The position numbers and the translations under genes were made by a program. Source: Pleurotus ostreatus/Saccharomyces cerevisiae fusant (Eukaryota > Opisthokonta). Taken from it: a stretch of DNA of 64,000 bases. Positions 8,480 to 19,960 of this stretch are shown here, piece after piece (within the stretch, counting starts at the first letter, position 1; every line of letters starts with the position of its first letter). The DNA lies in NCBI GenBank assembly GCA_024196135.1, contig JAMQCK010000070.1, forward strand, positions 1 to 64,000, read 5' to 3'. Below the pieces are notes generated by a model. It made no database searches. It saw nothing but the letters and a program-made list of their open reading frames with translations, and was not told where the DNA came from.

Positions 8480-10863
8480 ATGGACGGTCCAACAATAATA
8501 CTCGATAACGGGGGCTCTACAGTCAAGGCGGGGGTTGTTGGCGTGCACGCTGAACCATTGTCTGTTGTCGCACTCGTCTCCCGCGTGAGAAAACTTGGTT
8601 GAGGACCGCGCCCAGAATCGTCCCGAACGCGGTCATTCGTTCTAAAGGCGACAAGGAAACGTATGTCGGACACGAATACGCGAGATGCTCCGACTTTTCT
8701 TCCTTGCATTTCCGGCTGCCTGTTGAGAAGGTGGGCGTTTGTGGTACCACTTAGCGCGGGCACCGTTCAACATACTCAAGGGGTTCGTCACAGACTGGGA
8801 TGCTCAGAAGGCCGTCTGGGATGGGGTGTTTTCCCGGGAACTATTGAATGTAGGTCACTGATCTCTGGTCGCAAAGGACTTGCTCTGACTTGCACAGATA
8901 GATACCCAGCAATCATCCTTGCTCTTGACCGAGCCCTACTTCAACCTCCCGAATCTACAAAAGACCTACGACGAATTTATATTCGAGGAATACGAGTTCA
9001 AATCATACTGCAGGCGTGCGCGTAAGTGACTTTGCTTTGCTTCCTCTTCAGGTCGTTGACACCCCGCTAGCCGCCTCCCTCGTCCCTTATGGACCTCTCT
9101 TCCGGCAGCCAGGCCTTCCGCCACCCGAATGCTCGCTGATTCTCGACTGCGGGTTCAGCTTCTCGCATGCGGTTCCCGTCATCAATGGTCATGTTCAATG
9201 GAATGCTGTCAGACGGTCAGTCGCTCATGACCGGACACATCTATTCATTCGACCGCATCATGCATCAAACCGCATTATACATATAAACCTCGCTCGACTT
9301 TCTCAGCCATCTTGCTCGTCCTCTCATCGTAACGATAGCCATTAACCTACTCTCCCTAGCGTCGACGTCGGCGGCAAGCTCCTCACCAACCACCTCAAAG
9401 AGCTCGTCTCCTTCCGCCAGTGGAATATGATGGACCAAACGGCGGTCATGAACCACGTGAAGGAGACGTGCTGCTTTGTGTCGCTGGACTTTGGCAAGGA
9501 TTTGGAGAGAGCGCGGTCAGTATGACTCTCCTGCTTTTCGTTTTCTTTTTCTTCCTTAACTGACTCCCTTCTTTGTGCTTCGTCTATAAACCATTTTCCG
9601 CTCGTTGATCACATCCGGACATCTATACTAACGATCGTACCCTCAGCCACGACCCCAGCACCGCCCTCTCCTACGTCCTCCCCGACCTCACCAAGTCGCC
9701 GCACGGTCATATCAAGGGCGTAGACGACATGGACGTCGACGGCGCGGCTGGCCCGAGCGTCGACTCAAGTCAGGTTCTCCTGATGGGCAACGAGCGCTTC
9801 AGCGTGCCGGAGTTGTTGTTCACGCCGAGTGATATAGGTGCGCTTTACATCTCTCACTTCTCACTCATCCATCGTCTGAGTCCTCTTATTGTCACCTGCA
9901 TTCGACTTTGCGGCTGACCGAGAGTGCTCTGGACGGTCGCTGACGCCCACCCGCACGCCAAGCAACTACCTAACCCCCACCCACCCAGGCCTCGACCAAG
10001 CTGGCATTGCGCACGCCGCCGCGTCCTCCATCGCCGCCCTCCCGGACGACCTCCAGGGCATGTTTTGGGCGAATATCGGCCTGGTGGGCGGGAGCACGAA
10101 GTTCGAGGGATTTAGGGAGAGGTTGTGAGTGCCGTCTTCTGCTGTTACGTACTGGCTCGTGAGGGATGTGGTATGAGAGTTGTGGGTTGGGGAGAGCTTG
10201 TATAGAAGTAGGAACGAGTGCTGACCACAACATCCGCAGAATGCTCGAACTCGAACGCCTTGCACCAACAGATTGCGAGGTCGTGATATACAATTCGGAT
10301 GAGTGCGTGTCTTCTTCCCTCATCCTGCCCTCTTCCCCTTTGCCCCATCTTTCCCTCTTCCCCGTCCCTTCATCCTCTTCTCCCCCATCTCACCGTCCAA
10401 ACTTACAACATTGAACACCCTCCCCAGCCCCCTCACCGCCCCCTACCACGGCGCCTACGCCTTCGCCTCCGCCCCCGACTTCACCTCGCATACCATCACG
10501 CGCGCCTCGTATCTCGAGTACGGCAGCCAGCGGCACGACGATGACTGGCGGCCGGTGGAGGCGTATGTGCAGGCTAGAGGCCGTGTACGACGTGACACAG
10601 TAGGGGAAGGCCAGACGGCAGGTGCGGGTGCGGATGAGGACGAGGGTGGTGATGATGGGCAAAGGAATGGGGACGAGGACGAACGCTCGACAGAGTCGGA
10701 ACCTAGCGAGGCCAGCTCGGAGGAGTCCGCGCCGAGAAAGAGGCGGAAGTCGCTGAGAGGCGAAGGGAGCAGGGGAGGAAGGGGCGAGGGTAGTGGACGA
10801 GGTGGGAAGGGAAGGGGCGGTCGGAAGCCACGAGCTGCTGCTACATCAGAAACAGCGCTATAG
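8480..10863 (+). CDS. ARP6: Actin-related protein 6 (SWR1/SRCAP chromatin remodeller subunit)
   Basis: Ten exons, 504 codons. Introns: 8560-8615, 8731-8780, 8850-8897, 9022-9070, 9216-9359, 9516-9646, 9838-9988, 10125-10239 and 10303-10427. All close in frame, though the first has a weak GTCTGT donor. The protein starts with an actin-type phosphate loop ([11 protein letters not shown]). ARP6-specific blocks follow: [62 protein letters not shown] and [18 protein letters not shown]6 is a subunit of the SWR1-type complex that places histone H2A.Z. The last roughly 95 residues are an acidic then RG/K-rich tail ([12 protein letters not shown], then [16 protein letters not shown]) that human ARP6 lacks. 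It shares a promoter region with the BTB gene. Confidence 0.92.
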
Positions 10864-11202
10864 CTTCAGTTGAATATCCAAGGACTCATTCACAATATCT
10901 CGACTCGTTCACAATACGCTTCTCAGCGTCGGATACACAGGCAGGATGAGAGATTATTCAATATGCAACAAATTATCCAAGAGGGCAGCGACAACACAAA
11001 ACATACAAGGTAGCAGCAGCAGAACGATAGAATAAAAAGGCAGGAGTTGGTGCGAACTACATAAGACAGGAATTGTGTACTTACTACAGAGTGTCATCAA
11101 AGAGGAAGATCATGTCTAAATCGTGTAACGAGGGGTCGAGGACGCGAGGGTACGTGAAAGGAGGTGAGGGCGTGAAGAAAGACAGTCGCAGAGTGAAGAA
11201 GT
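10864..11202. other. Convergent 3' region of ARP6 and the importin gene
   Basis: It holds the two 3' UTRs. A/T-rich words suitable for polyadenylation are present. No gene is recognised. Confidence 0.4.
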
Positions 11203-14200
11203 CTACTGCGGCGTCTCCGCAAGCTTCATCACCTCCATCAGCAAGGTCTGCTGCTCCGGCGACAAGCTCGTCGTCGCCGCCTGGTACGCCTCCGGGTTCT
11301 GCATCTGGAAGGCTAGAACGATCGTCAGCAAACCTTCCCACCTTGTACAGGCGATCAAGCAACTCACTCGTCAACGCCTGCTTAAACGACGCGTATGGGT
11401 TCACGTTGTCGAGCGGGCTGAGGTACCCGAGCTCCTCCTCGACGTTCTCGTCGTCCGACTCGTCGTCCTCGTCGACCTCCTTGCCGGCCTCCTTCTTCTC
11501 GAGGCGCTCGCGCTGGCGGGCGCTCTCGTTCGCGAGCATCTCGAGGTAGGCCGAGTCCTCGTCCCAGACGTCGTCTGGTAATGGTGGGTTAGTGTTTGGT
11601 GGAGGGAAGGAGGGTAGTGCTCACCATCATCATCCCGCAAGTTCAGCAGGCGACCCTCGTCGAACTCGTCGTCATCGCTGTCGTCCTCCATCTTCTCTTC
11701 GAGCAGCTTGCGGTCTGCAACATCGTCAGCCCATGCATTCCCTTCATCAACAATCAACATAAATTCCACTCACGCTCAATCGCCTTCGGCAACTCCTTGA
11801 ACACCGTCAACACCCCGCCCACAATCCCCGGCCACCCCGCCTTCAAGCTCTCCGGGATGCTCGCCGGCGGCACCTCCAGCAGCGCCGACAGCGCCAAGAT
11901 GCTCAGCTTCTTATCGTGCACGCGCGGGAGCTGGCCCTTGCTGATCGCCGTAAACCAGCGGTCGATGAAGGTGCGCGCGATGCCCGGCTGCGCGGCGTCG
12001 ATGATGTGCAGCGACGCGGTCGGGTTGTAGAGCACGGCGTTGATGAGGACCTCGAGGTTCATCGTGCGCAGGGCGAGCGTGTGGTTGTCCTTCTGGGCGA
12101 AGGCGGTGAGGGCGGTGGCGATGATGACTTGGAGGTGCTAGGGGAGGGTTAGTCGAAGGTCGGGAGGACAAAGGGAAGAAAACGTACATCATCAACAGCG
12201 CCACGCAAGTTGAGCAGAATGGACTCGACGAGCTTGCAGGCGTTGACACGGTCGTTGTCGCCGAGCTGCGACGCAGTCATCGCGGTGACGTAGATGTCAA
12301 CCACCATCTGGCGGTAGTCCGCACGCTGCTTGAAGACATCTGAGCCATACGAGAGCATGTTGTCGAGCACGGGCAGCATCTCGTCCAAGAAGTCGATGCC
12401 GTCGGTCTTGAACAGCTGGTACGTCTGCTCAAAGATGGGCCAGAGGCTCGGCGAAATCGACCGCATGCGGAACGTCAGGGTGTCCAGGAGGTCGTACATG
12501 TTGTCGTAGAGGTCTTTGCAATCAAGTCAGTACGAACCTTGACATGCATAAATGAAACTCACCGATGATCTTGCGCTCAAGCGTGAACGAGATGATGGGC
12601 ACAATAATCTCGCAGATCTGGCCCATAATCTCCGGCGAGCTGTCAACAGCCAAGATGACCGTACACAGGGTCTTCACGACACCCATGGCCGCAAACGTCT
12701 TGTCCTCGTCGCCCGTGTCCATGACAAGGGTCTCGAGGTCAGCATCGGCGTCCATGGCCTCCTGACCACCGGCATCCTGGGCGAGGCGGATGTAGAGCGA
12801 GCACTGAGGGGAGGTGGTCAGCTACGGCGAGGGGATGATTGATGGGAATGATAACATACCAAACGCTGCGCCAACTGCGTCGCCACCGGCATCAGCTCGT
12901 CCTGGAAGTTGTCCACCATGACCTCCATGCAGTGGTTGAGCACATCGAGGTCGGTCTCCTCGGAGAGCTTCAACAAGTCCTGGATAACCTTGCCGATCTG
13001 CGGCGCAACCTCCTTGCGGATGATCTCGTGCGCCTGGACGAGCTCGGAGATACCGAGTGCGGCCTGCACGCGAACGGGGAGCTCGGGGTCGTCGAGGGCG
13101 GCGAGGATAGCATGGAAGTGCTGCCCGAGATGCTCCTGGTTCGACCACTGCAGACCCGACTTCGTGAGGGTGCCGAAGATCTCGAAGGCCTGAGCAACAG
13201 GTGAGTAACTGACTGATGAGGATGGAGTTAGGGTGATTACATACCACACTGCGCATGTACGGCTCCGACGACGAGTACTCCTTCAGCACGTACTGCTGCA
13301 TGAAGTTCTCCATCGTCGGCGTGTTCTCGATCTCGGGGTGGCGAAGGATGTAGGGGCCAAGTGCGGCGGTCATGTTGAGCGCACCGAAGCGCTGGGTGGG
13401 GCCGGCGTCGCTGTATGCAATGTCAGCACAGAGGACTGGGTCATGAAAGCAGGCAAGTCACTCACGAGTTCAACACATTGTTGATGAAGGTCATAATGGG
13501 CATAAAGGTCATCTTGGTACGCGTCGTAACAAGCGTGAAGAGGAAAGTCGTAGCGGCGGCAGTGGGGGTGTTCGGCGCCTCGTATTCGTCGATCGTAACA
13601 CGAACATATTCGAGCTGGTCGCCGGACCACATGGCCTGCTTGTCAGCGTTGAAGGTGAGGTGGGGGAAGACGAAGGTCTGGACGAGGTTCTGGACGTGAG
13701 GCTTGAGCAAAGTCCAGGTGCTCTTCGGCTTGACGCTATAGTAGAAGTGAGACATCAATGTGCATGGCTTTGCAGGACGCGTACCATTCGTTGAAGAACT
13801 CCAGGATGTAATACTGACACTTCTTCGAGAGCCATGCCTGACCAGAGACGAAGAGATCGACCTCGGAGAGGTAGGTCTTTAAGATCTCAGGCGCGAAGGC
13901 AGTGACGAAGTGCTCGGAGAAGGCAGCGTAGCTCTCCTTCAGCTTGCTAGGCATCTGCGATGGGTTGCCGAAGCGGTGGAACAGGCGGCAGAGGGTGCCG
14001 TGCGCCCACTTTTTCGCCTTCCACCACTCGCTGGCTTCCCGCTCCTCCTCGGACTCGGGTACAACTTCCGACGGCAAGCGCAGGTTGATGACGTTGAAGA
14101 GCAGGCGACCCCAGGGAACCAGGCTGTCCGGACTCTGCTGGTGCTTGCTGAGATTGATGAGGATGCTAGTCTTGTACGACTTCAAGATGAGGTGGAGCAG

Positions 14201-14932
14201 GGTCGGGATCTCCTCCTTTTGCGCCGGGTTGAATGGGTTCTCCATCATCTGCGTCGCGATCGTGACAAGCGAGGGGAAGAGCGCCTCGACAATGCGCTCC
14301 ATGTTGTCGCCGTTCTGGCGATAGCGCCATGCCTGGATCGCGGAGAGTGTGGCGAGACATCCGGCGTGCACTTCGCGGATATTTGAGCTGGTGAGAAGGG
14401 CCTTGATCTCATCGGTGAGTGTTGGCCAGTTTTCAGGGTAGTCATGCGCGACGATCGACTTCAGCGTGCTGAAGAGCTGCACGCTGACAGCACGAGATGG
14501 TGCGGCGGAGAGGAAGGGGAGAATGGACTGCTTGAGCGCGGCCTTGTCGGACGGCGAGATGGGTGCACGGTCCGGTCGGCGAGGGTCAAGCTCAGTGAGG
14601 GGGTAGCCATACTGGACGCGATTCTTGATCCAGACAGTTATTGCCTGACGCGTCGCTCTGCAGAAGGTGGTCAGTGGACGCGATGCGGAATCAAGCTGGA
14701 CACGCACGGGTCGACTGATCCCTCGTCCGCGCTCAAGATCTGCAGCAATACAGTGATCACGCCTTCCTGAAGCCCGACCTAAAGTCGCAAAGTTGAATGC
14801 CACTCAGTGGCACGCTCAGAACGCGTCGGATAGCACACGCACCTTCCGGATCTGCAGTTCGCCCGCCTTGCGCACATTCGGATCTGGGTTGTAGCTGGTC
14901 GTGAAGAGCGCGGTGAGAGCCTGGACATCCAT
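11203..14932 (-). CDS. Importin-7/8-type karyopherin (Nmd5/Sxm1 family)
   Basis: Twelve exons, 1,045 codons: 14932-14843, 14778-14708, 14657-13785, 13735-13466, 13410-13245, 13189-12860, 12803-12563, 12513-12188, 12137-11774, 11714-11625, 11574-11368 and 11312-11203. Introns are 49-64 nt. The start MDVQALTALFTTSYNPDP and LQILSADEGS, TRQAITVWIKNRV match the importin-beta N-terminal (IBN) domain. The HEAT-rich body includes HDYPENWPTL and WYR-type blocks. An acidic stretch (EEKMEDDSDDDEFDEG, later DEDDESDDENVEEE) near the C-terminus is typical of IPO7/IPO8, Nmd5 and Sxm1. These receptors carry ribosomal proteins, histones and some kinases into the nucleus. Which yeast paralogue is closest cannot be decided by eye. 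The second exon start (GTCGGGCTT) was chosen because it restores family spacing. Confidence 0.9.
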
Positions 14933-17900
14933 TTCTGCGGGGAGATGAGCGCGTAAGACAAGTTATGTTCAGCGACGACGCGTACCGGGTCCTTTTAGAT
15001 TCTAGTTATCGATCAAAAGCAAGATATAATCAAAAATTTGCATTGGCGTGCCCTTAAACCAGTCACATCACGTGGTACCGTTACGGTACGCGCTTTTCGC
15101 ACGCCTCCGTGCTTTGTGAGCCTTGTTCTGGACCGCCATGAGCAAAGAGGGCGACAACAAAACAAGGCGATTCTCGCTCTTTCGCGACTTATGAACTTTT
15201 GTCTGCTCGTGACGCCTGCCCAGGGAACTTTTCCACGCTATCTTACGACACGCCACAATCAACTTCGGTCCGTTGACAGTCCAGCCTCCGAATCCTAGTA
15301 CACCGCACGTTGTCGGGCTATCCATCATGTGGGGCTTCAGAGCTTTCGCGAGCTACCCTATTTCTCACGCGCTGTGAGAGGAGAACGCGAAGTGCTGACT
15401 TCTGCTACTCTATACTTGGTCACACACTACACCCGATCTCAGGCCGCCGCATATAGTCAGAAGACACCGTTCACCGCGTCGTCTGCATACCTCTCAGCAC
15501 CGTCTGTCAGATGAAGGCTCCTCTTGAGACCGTCTGTCTACGTAGGAATCACTGTACGGCCGATTCCGCCCCATTGCGCAGCGTACGTGGTCGCCGGACC
15601 GCCACGGCACTTGTCGAGGCTGTCCGAAGAGGTGAGGCTTCGCGATAGGTCGTCGTGGAACGTTGCTGCTTCTCTCTCCTCGCAGATAGGTCTGACGGGA
15701 AGGCTTCGAGCGTCGTACACTAATACTTAGTTCGGCTACAGGCCAGAGAACGAGTCCTTCACTCCTGGAAGTGCCGGCTATCTGCGTCGCTACTTACATC
15801 TTTGTACGTCCTTCAGCATACGAAAGGACACCTTGCATTGATACCCGACTTCATTGCAGCGGCATAACGACACGCTCTCAGAATAACGTTCGGCTGCTCA
15901 ATGACCTGTCAGTGGTCAACTACCGACAGTTGCGCGGTCCTCGTATTACGCGTAAGCACATCCTCATAGAGTCCGGCAAATACACCATACTACTACGACT
16001 CTGTTGGCTGATCGTATGGCTGTTCCTCAAGACTGTATCCCTGTCGGTCCTTATTTCATGCACTCTCACCGAAATTGATCAATCAATTCTTTGCTCCGCC
16101 CCATGCACTTGTAGCCCACCCAAACCTCGCCCGCTATATCGCTCTGGGCCTTGTCGATGTACCGACCGCTCGCTGGCTGCATGAGGACGCGTCGAAAATG
16201 TACGATGGTAGGTCGAGTCCCTCGTTGGAGACGATTGACCAAGATAAGCCCGGCCGCTCGCAACATCGTGGTGTCCGCCTTCAGGCTATAAGGGTCGCGG
16301 CCCGGCCCTGCGCTGAACTCTACAACAGCTGTCTGTATTGGAGCGACACGCGCAAGAGGTATGTCCAGGCTTTGTATTGTTCCGAGTGGCTGACTGGCGT
16401 TCAGCACGCAGACGCCCTCTACCACGCGTAAAATTCCTGTAGAGTCAACAACGTGTGTCGCTCATGCGTACGCCTTACTCTCTGGGACCTCCAAAAGTGC
16501 TAAGTGCTACCGCGGCTGCGAGAGCCGGCAGCACGCGCGAAAGGTATGCGGTGGCGCCGTGAACTCAATTGACTCTCGGTAGAATCCAGTGCCCTTGTAC
16601 TCAGGCCAATGCCCCCGGCTGACGGTCGATGGACCCAGTCGTGAGAGCCGTGGAGACTCATTCATTTAGAAAGCCGTGCGGGTCTCGAATACTGAGCGAG
16701 CGCAGCGCAGCTTTTCGTAGTGAGCTTTTACGATGTTTTCTTCGTGCGTCCCTACGACCCCGCCCTTCCCACTGATCCTTTACACATGTCCATCGAGGTG
16801 AGAAGCATTGACCAGCCCAGAAGCAACGACGCCTGACCGTAAACTATATCCAGGGCGCCATCATCCTTTCGCACAACCTGAGAACCGTATTTACTTACCC
16901 GTCCTGTGAACCATAATACGGATCACAACCACGCGTTGCCGCTCACCCACACGCGTTGTACGTATCAACGCGCACCTCCTCCTCCTGCTGAGTCTATTTC
17001 GCCTCCATCCGCCTCCGCGGCGAGTCTAATTCGCCATCCCTCCAGCTCGCAGCTGCCTCGCGCCCACAGACGCCTCCTTCTCGATTATGTTATAGGCCAT
17101 TGGACTCGACGTCGTCGGCTGGACCCGCCCCGTTCTTCATTCCGGCGCGTCGTAAATAGCGCGTCCTCACGCGCATACAGCCTGGAAGTACCGCTCGCTC
17201 ACGCCTTCGCAGCCCTCGCACAGGAGGCAGATCTTGCCAGTGCACGTCAGGGCCCCCCTGGGAAGTAGGCGAACTCAGCGAAGCCTGCGCTACAGGCTAT
17301 GCTCACCGAGTACGCGATGCGGGGTCGGCAGATGCCATCCCCAGCGTCCATCTTCTGCGGCGCCTCCCGTGAGGCTGGCCCTCTTGTCGACGGCATACCA
17401 AATCATGAGTCAAGTAATCCGATGGCGATTGAAGTGCCTGATTTAGTGGCACTGTCGCTGCCTATGACTGGGTGCACGCAGGGTCGGGCTGGCGTTCGTC
17501 TTCGTCGGCTTCGTGAAGCACTGGGCCATTGACTTTCTGGGGCTCAACGCCGTCTGTTCGCTCCCGTCCCTCGGCGAGAGTACCGTCGACTGAATTATGG
17601 ACATCGAAATGCGACATTTTTCAAGCGTCAGTTTCGTGCCCAACTATCGGACTCGATTCATTGCGAGCGCGAGCTCAGCAGGCGATGGACCTAGCACAAG
17701 TTTTGGTCAGTCCGCGGTGCCTTCAGACGAGAAGCAGTCTCTCGTCGCAACTTACTCATACCAAGGTCTCAACAAGGGTTTCAGACAGAAAATACCTGAC
17801 CCTAAATCTTTCAGCTCTTCCAGTCGCACGCTGGTGAGTAGGCCGCTTGATCGCTCTGCAGCCGGTAATCATGTGAACCGCGCGTAGAATACTCTGGCGG

Positions 17901-18769
17901 CTCTGACCGTTACATACTCAAGAGCGTGCGCTTTCATGCTTGTACCCTTCGTCGAACTTTGTCGGCCTGGTCTGCTACGGGTCGGTGGCTTGTGGCCAAT
18001 ATGACCGGTATTTGCCGCGATCATTTTATAATACAAAGACACCGTTCATCTCCTTCGCGGATGTGCGACATGTTCAGTCTTGGTGTCAACTCCTCCCGCG
18101 CGCGGCCTACGCGCCCACCTGCTTTGTGTAATCTGAAGTTAATCGTCGCAAACGCGCGGGAGGCAAGTGGCACTGTGAATGCGTCCGGCAATCCAAGAGA
18201 TCTCATTGGTGTCTATACACGGAGGTCAAGGCGTTATACAGCATACCGACAATCGATTCAACCTACATCGTGGTCCTCAACAGACTCCTGACACTCCGTG
18301 TCATTTGTTTCCTCTTGCGCGCAAAGCGTGGTTTTGTCCTGTCAAGGGAACTATTCATGATCCGGTCAATGATAATCCTGGGTACGCAGAGGACGAATGA
18401 GCAGTGAAGGCCTTCGAGAACGAGACCGGCCGCGCCCAAAGCGAAGACAGCTGGTACAGCCACTGCAGATTCCGATCCTCAGGTCCAACTGACTTCGTCC
18501 CGGGTTCAGACCTTTGTAATGGGTGATCTCCAGCTGAATCACCCTCTTTCAGTATATATTTGCGCGGGGGCCGACTTGAACCCACGACAATTCAGTAGCC
18601 CGACTTCCGGAAGGATGTCCACAAAACATATTTACGCTTGTGGGTCCAGTTGAATTTGGCACGTGCCTCGGACCGGCATTCCCCCTTACGTGAGCCGCGC
18701 CACATCTTGCCTTCTCCCCCCATCATCTGCACGCACTCGCGCCCCTTTGCACTCATTCGATAACCCAAG
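14933..18769. other. Gene-poor stretch of 3.8 kb
   Basis: Upstream of both the importin gene and KIN17. Open frames are short (60-140 codons), scattered over all frames, and carry no recognisable domain or sustained codon bias. No transposase, reverse transcriptase or long terminal repeat was recognised. A tRNA-like T-arm word occurs near 18,565-18,585 on the minus strand but does not fold (see rejected items). It may contain decayed mobile DNA or non-coding transcripts that cannot be recognised without alignment. Confidence 0.4.
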
Positions 18770-19776
18770 ATGCCTCGCGCGGAAGTCGGAACCCCGAAAT
18801 ATGTTGCCAACCAGATGAAGTCGAAGGGCCTGCAGCGGCTGCGCTGGTATTGTCAAGTCTGCGAGAAGCAGTGCCGCGACGAGAACGGCTTCAAGTGCCA
18901 TGCCCAATCCGAGTCCCATCTCCGGCAGATGCTCGTTGTTGGGGAGCACGCGGGGAAGCACATCTCGAACTTCTCCGCCGAGTTCCAGAGCGAGTTTGTG
19001 AGGCTGCTGAGCAGGAGGTGCGTGAGCGTTGTACTGCTTGCAGTGTGCTCAATGATGCTGATCCGTCCATCATAGGTTCGGCACAAAGCGCGTGCTGGCG
19101 AACCGTGTATATCAGGAGTACATCTCGGACAAGAGCCATCTGCACATGAACGCGACGCGATGGGTCACGCTCACCGAATTCATCAAGCACTTGGGGCGGA
19201 CAGGCGTTGCGCGCGTGGATGAGACGGAGAAGGGCTGGTTCATTGCTTGGATCGACAACAGCCCGAAAGCGCTGGCGAAGCAGGTGCGTACTGCTCATGA
19301 ATTGCGCCGCCTCCTGTCACTCATTGACTTCCTTTCCTTGTCTGTAGGACGCCGCACAGAAGAAGGAGCGTCTTACGACATCAGACGAGCAGCGCGAGCG
19401 CAACCTCATCGCAGAGCAGATCGAGCGCGCGAAAGCGGAGGCTAAGACCTCGTCACCATCGGGCTTCGAGGAGGAGAAGGAGAAGGAGCCCGAAGTGGGC
19501 CTCAAGCGTGATGAAGGCGCGGAGAAGCTCAAGCTCTCGTTCGCCCCCAAGACCACTGCCACCCCCGCCCCTTCCGCTCCCGCACCACTCAAGCTCAACC
19601 CGCTGAAGGCGAACCCCTTGAAGAGGCCAAACGTCTTCAAGGCCGCTGCCGCCTCCAAGCCCGCACCAGCCAACGACAAGAAGCGGTCGCTCAGCGCAGC
19701 AGAGCAACTCATCATTGAGGAGCAGGAGCGCAAGCGGAGAAAATCCGAGCGCGAAGGTCATAGCGTAACAGCATGA
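18770..19776 (+). CDS. KIN17: KIN17-type zinc-finger DNA/RNA-binding protein
   Basis: Three exons, 18770-19017, 19076-19283 and 19348-19776, giving 294 codons. The protein starts MPRAEVGTPKYVANQMKSKG, the invariant KIN17 N-terminus. A C2H2-type finger follows (WYCQVCEKQCRDENGF, KCHAQSESH) at about residues 27-50. The KIN17 winged-helix domain follows, ending near the WVTLTEFIKHLGRTG block and GWFIAWIDNSPKAL. The C-terminal half is lysine- and alanine-rich and probably disordered. KIN17 proteins are nuclear and are linked to DNA replication, repair and pre-mRNA splicing. The human protein is about 390 residues with C-terminal SH3-like folds; this one is shorter and lacks them, as is usual in fungi. 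It converges on the phosphatidylserine synthase gene. Confidence 0.9.
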
Positions 19777-19960
19777 TCATCGTCTTCGTTCGTGTTCTGA
19801 GTGGTGGTATGGTACATATTGATGACTATACGTCTGTATAATTATGGGTCGCGTCCTATGCGCGGTGGCGTGCAGAGTTGTTCGCGTGTGATGCATTCAG
19901 AGTCGTTGAGATACATAGGTAGTTGGAAATTGACACGAAAGGCAGAAAACCCATGGGCAT

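Noticed and set aside
18558..18610. tRNA-like word (GGGTTCAAGTC on the minus strand)
   Set aside because: The flanking bases do not form a T-stem, and no acceptor or anticodon stem is found. At most it is a decayed fragment.
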